Source of the DNA: Rhizobium sp. WYCCWR10014
Lineage (GTDB): Bacteria > Pseudomonadota > Alphaproteobacteria > Rhizobiales > Rhizobiaceae
Assembly: GCF_001657485.1 (NCBI RefSeq)
Contig: NZ_LXFU01000024.1
Coordinates: 124,001-188,000, forward strand
Reading direction: 5' to 3'
Length of the DNA stretch: 64,000 nucleotides
The notes below the pieces were generated by a model. The model had not been told where the DNA came from and ran no database searches. It saw only the letters and a list, made by a program, of their open reading frames with translations. The translations under genes and the position numbers were made by a program. The number at the start of each line of letters is the position of its first letter. Within the stretch, counting starts at the first letter, position 1. Of the stretch, positions 61,658-64,000 are shown one piece after another.

Positions 61658-62557
61658 TTAGCCAGCCAGAATCCAGTTCAACACCCCACGCCAGTCGATC
61701 ATCCGGATCGGCGTCCCGTGATTGCCGGTCTGAAACAGCGTGAAACGCGCCGGATATTTTGACTTGTGCAGGCTTTCGAACAGCGCCTGCTGGTTAGCGG
61801 CGGCATAGACCGGGTCGCGGCTGCCATGGGCGAACCAGAGCGGCAGCTTCGCTTTGTAGAAGGCGCTTCTGGTGAAATCAGGATCGGTGACCCCGCTCAT
61901 GATCAGCATGCCCTTCAGCCGCTTGACGCTGTCACCATCGCGCGCAATGCCCCAGCAAACCTGGCTGCCCATCGAGGCGCAGGAAAGGATGATCGGCCGG
62001 CCGGGCGATTGCGTGGCGGCATAGCGGATCAGGCCGGCGATCGCCGCAACGCCGCTGCTGTCGAAGCTTTTGACCGTCGGCGAATAATAAACGCCGCCAT
62101 TGCCGGCGACGAGGTTCTTGAGGCGGTTGAAATTGCCGCCGAAGCTGTAGTCGTTGGCCCCGAGCCGACGGTCACCGTCGCGGCCATGGATGAAAATCAC
62201 CGTGAATGCGGCATTCCCGGCCGGTCCCACCCTGGTGACATCGAGCTTGATGCCGTCGAGAGACAGCGTCTCGTCCGCTTGCGCCTTGCGGATGCCGAGC
62301 GACACATATTTCTGCTGCACCCGCTTTTGCGGGATCTGGTCGCGGCCGTTGATATCGCGCATCTCGTCATAGTCGATGACCTCGGAGGCGCCGCCGTCGC
62401 CGGTCTGCAGCACGGTCTGCTTCGAAAACAGATCGTCCTTGAAAGGAGGCAAAGCGTCGGCCGCCTCTGCCGGGCCAACAGTGGACAGCATGGCCGCGGA
62501 CAAGAAAAACGCCGCAATTGCGGTGATGATGGTGCAATGACTTGTGGACATTCGCAT
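61658..62557 (-). CDS. Secreted alpha/beta hydrolase
   Basis: 299 residues. Signal peptide (IITAIAAFFLSAAMLSTVGPAEA), then AFTVIFIHGRDGDRRLGANDY (oxyanion region), PIILSCASMGSQVCWG (nucleophile Ser in S-M-G) and GSRDPVYAAANQ, GNHGTPIRMIDW (Asp and His). AGGAACC lies 6-12 bases before the ATG at 62557. The enzyme is probably periplasmic. Function unknown; divergent from parE. Confidence 0.82.
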   Translation of the reverse strand: MRMSTSHCTIITAIAAFFLSAAMLSTVGPAEAADALPPFKDDLFSKQTVLQTGDGGASEVIDYDEMRDINGRDQIPQKRVQQKYVSLGIRKAQADETLSLDGIKLDVTRVGPAGNAAFTVIFIHGRDGDRRLGANDYSFGGNFNRLKNLVAGNGGVYYSPTVKSFDSSGVAAIAGLIRYAATQSPGRPIILSCASMGSQVCWGIARDGDSVKRLKGMLIMSGVTDPDFTRSAFYKAKLPLWFAHGSRDPVYAAANQQALFESLHKSKYPARFTLFQTGNHGTPIRMIDWRGVLNWILAG

Positions 62558-62776
62558 TCGGATGGTTCCTGAAGCCTGCCGCCGCTTGCCATTCTGCACC
62601 CGGCAACGCAAATCATTTGGGAAAAGCCCGCCAAGACCGGCGGTGTCGCGTATAGAGGTGCTTTCTGGCAAAATCTGCCTGATTCGCAAACGTGGCATGA
62701 AATGCGGTGATTTTGGGTCGGCGGCGGATGCCCGCCCAAGCCAGACCTAAGACAGGATGAAGATCTGAACGGCTCC

Positions 62777-64000
62777 ATGGACGATAGCAACGACCTCTTT
62801 TCCGGAATGCCCCTCTCTGAAAAACGCGAGGAGGCGCAGAAGCCTGCGGTGCCCGCCGAACAGCCGCCGGCTCCGGCTACGCCTGCCGCAGCAGCACCCC
62901 CTGCTGGCGGCGCCTCGGCACGCCCGGCGCCCGCCGCCTCGAACTCGGATGATTACGGTGCCTCGTCGATCCGGGTCCTCGAAGGCCTCGAGCCGGTGCG
63001 CATGCGTCCTGGCATGTATATCGGCGGCACCGATGAAAAGGCGCTGCACCACCTGTTTGCCGAAGTCATCGACAATGCGATGGATGAGGCGGTCGCCGGA
63101 CACGCCAATTTCATCGAGGTCTATCTCGACCTCGAGGGTTATCTCACCGTCTCCGACAACGGCCGTGGCATCCCGGTCGAGAACCATCCGCAGGTGCCGG
63201 GCAAGTCGACGCTCGAAGTCATCATGACTAAGCTGCATGCCGGCGGCAAATTCGACGGCAAGGCCTACGAGACCTCGGGCGGCCTGCACGGGGTCGGCGT
63301 TTCGGTCGTCAACGCGCTCTCCGACGACCTCGAAGTCGAGGTGGCGCGAAACCGCAAGCTCTACCGCCAGCGCTTCTCCCGCGGCCTGCCGCAGGGCGGG
63401 CTCGAAGAGTTGGGCGACGTCCACAATCGCCGCGGCACCCGCGTGCGCTTCCATCCAGACCCCCAGATCTTTGGGGATCACATGAAGTTCGATGCCGCGC
63501 GCGTCTTCCGCATGGCGCGCTCGAAGGCCTATCTCTTCGGCGGCGTCGAGATCCGCTGGAGCTGCGAGGCGGGCGTCCTGCCCGAAGGTTCCGAGGTTCC
63601 TGACAAGGCCGTCTTCCACTTCCCCGGCGGCCTGAAGGACTATCTCCAGGCGACGATGGGCAAGGAGTTCACCGTCACCCGCGAGATCTTTGCCGGCAAG
63701 ACCGAGAAGACCAGCGGCCACGGCTCGATGGAATGGGCGATCACCTGGTATGGCGGCGATCCGCAGGTGCATTCCTATTGCAACACCATCCCGACGCCCG
63801 AAGGCGGCACGCATGAGGCCGGCCTTCGCATCGCGCTGACCAAGGGCCTGAAGGCCTATGCGGAGCTGACGCAGAACAAGCGCGCCGCGCAGATCACCAC
63901 CGACGACGTAATGATTTCGGCCGTCGGCATGCTGTCGGTCTTCATTCGCGAGCCGGAATTCGTCGGTCAGACCAAAGACAAGCTTGCGACCGTCGAGGCC
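62777..64000 (+). CDS. parE: DNA topoisomerase IV subunit B (3' end outside window)
   Basis: 408 codons visible from the ATG at 62777. An Ala/Pro-rich N-terminal linker (residues 15-55) is followed by the GHKL ATPase domain: IRVLEGLEPVRMRPGMYIGG, LFAEVIDNAMDEAVAGHA, LTVSDNGRGIPV and ETSGGLHGVGVSVVNALS. The alphaproteobacterial ParE type is preferred over GyrB because of the RVLEGLEPVRxRPGMYIGGTDEKALHHL-type start (GyrB usually has KGLDAVR and GDT). It makes type II topoisomerase IV with ParC, which unlinks replicated chromosomes. Tail missing. Confidence 0.93.
   Translation, partial: MDDSNDLFSGMPLSEKREEAQKPAVPAEQPPAPATPAAAAPPAGGASARPAPAASNSDDYGASSIRVLEGLEPVRMRPGMYIGGTDEKALHHLFAEVIDNAMDEAVAGHANFIEVYLDLEGYLTVSDNGRGIPVENHPQVPGKSTLEVIMTKLHAGGKFDGKAYETSGGLHGVGVSVVNALSDDLEVEVARNRKLYRQRFSRGLPQGGLEELGDVHNRRGTRVRFHPDPQIFGDHMKFDAARVFRMARSKAYLFGGVEIRWSCEAGVLPEGSEVPDKAVFHFPGGLKDYLQATMGKEFTVTREIFAGKTEKTSGHGSMEWAITWYGGDPQVHSYCNTIPTPEGGTHEAGLRIALTKGLKAYAELTQNKRAAQITTDDVMISAVGMLSVFIREPEFVGQTKDKLATVEA

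Noticed and set aside
62747..63814. A 355-codon minus-strand frame opposite parE
   Set aside because: ParE ATPase motifs are on the plus strand; the minus frame is a GC-driven shadow.
62777..64000. gyrB instead of parE
   Set aside because: The N-terminal block reads EGLEPVRMRPGMYIGGTDEKA, as in alphaproteobacterial ParE, not the GyrB form with GLDAVRKRPGMYIGDT.

Overview
The window looks like chromosomal DNA of a Rhizobium of the leguminosarum/etli type. This is inferred from four things: high GC with GC-ending codons; typical alphaproteobacterial gene clusters (ppiD-trpD-trpC-moaC-moeA, dac-tmk-holB-metG-tatD, tpiA/secG/pyrG); repeats that fit the Rhizobium intergenic mosaic element (RIME); and GGAAC-N16/17-CGTT promoters of the EcfG (RpoE2) general stress type. 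No plasmid, phage or CRISPR module is visible. Both ends are cut inside genes: an acetolactate synthase at the left and topoisomerase IV subunit B (parE) at the right.

Positions 1-9145 are accessory. A divergent acetolactate synthase gene lies behind a classical attenuator: an 18-residue leader peptide with a Leu-Val-Val-Val-Ile run, a long hairpin and an intrinsic terminator. A LacI-type regulator then faces a three-gene sugar ABC importer (binding protein, double ATPase, permease). The importer operon stops at an insertion-sequence scar made of a truncated ISNCY-like transposase and an intact IS30 element. Positions 9146-25307 hold a MscS-type channel, an epoxide hydrolase, a VOC protein, an alpha/beta hydrolase with its LysR neighbour, a DUF599 membrane protein, and a 5-oxoprolinase operon (pxpA-pxpB-pxpC) with a 36-codon collapsed DUF1330 gene inside it. 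A PAS protein, a universal stress protein with an Fnr/FixK-like box, a MgtC-like membrane protein, a stress protein and a TerC protein follow.

Positions 24489-32918 are a mostly housekeeping minus-strand block: MBL hydrolase, tatD, metG, holB, tmk, a D,D-carboxypeptidase homologue with altered catalytic motifs, and rlpA. A plus-strand TauE exporter gene is inserted in it. Positions 33000-43900 are again accessory and rich in very small genes. They include a GYD protein, a diguanylate cyclase without an I-site, an integrase tail beside tRNA-Ser(UGA), a frameshifted BKACE gene, a drug-type MFS exporter with a LysR regulator, phnA, two transglutaminase-like genes, and a 2 kb island (41.9-43.9 kb) of small membrane or envelope proteins. 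Several of the small genes carry EcfG-like promoters at a near-constant distance from the start codon.

From 44118 to the end the content is mostly core: ppiD with tryptophan and molybdopterin genes, an EtfB-methyltransferase-like gene, a DEAD-box helicase, a FecR/CHASE2-cyclase pair, two divergent citrate-synthase-family genes, pyrG, secG, tpiA, a secreted hydrolase and parE.

The observations most worth following are the Ile/Val/Leu attenuator in front of an unusual acetolactate synthase, the stress-promoter-driven family of mini membrane proteins, the collapsed DUF1330 gene in the pxp operon, and the PBP homologue that lacks two of its three catalytic motifs.
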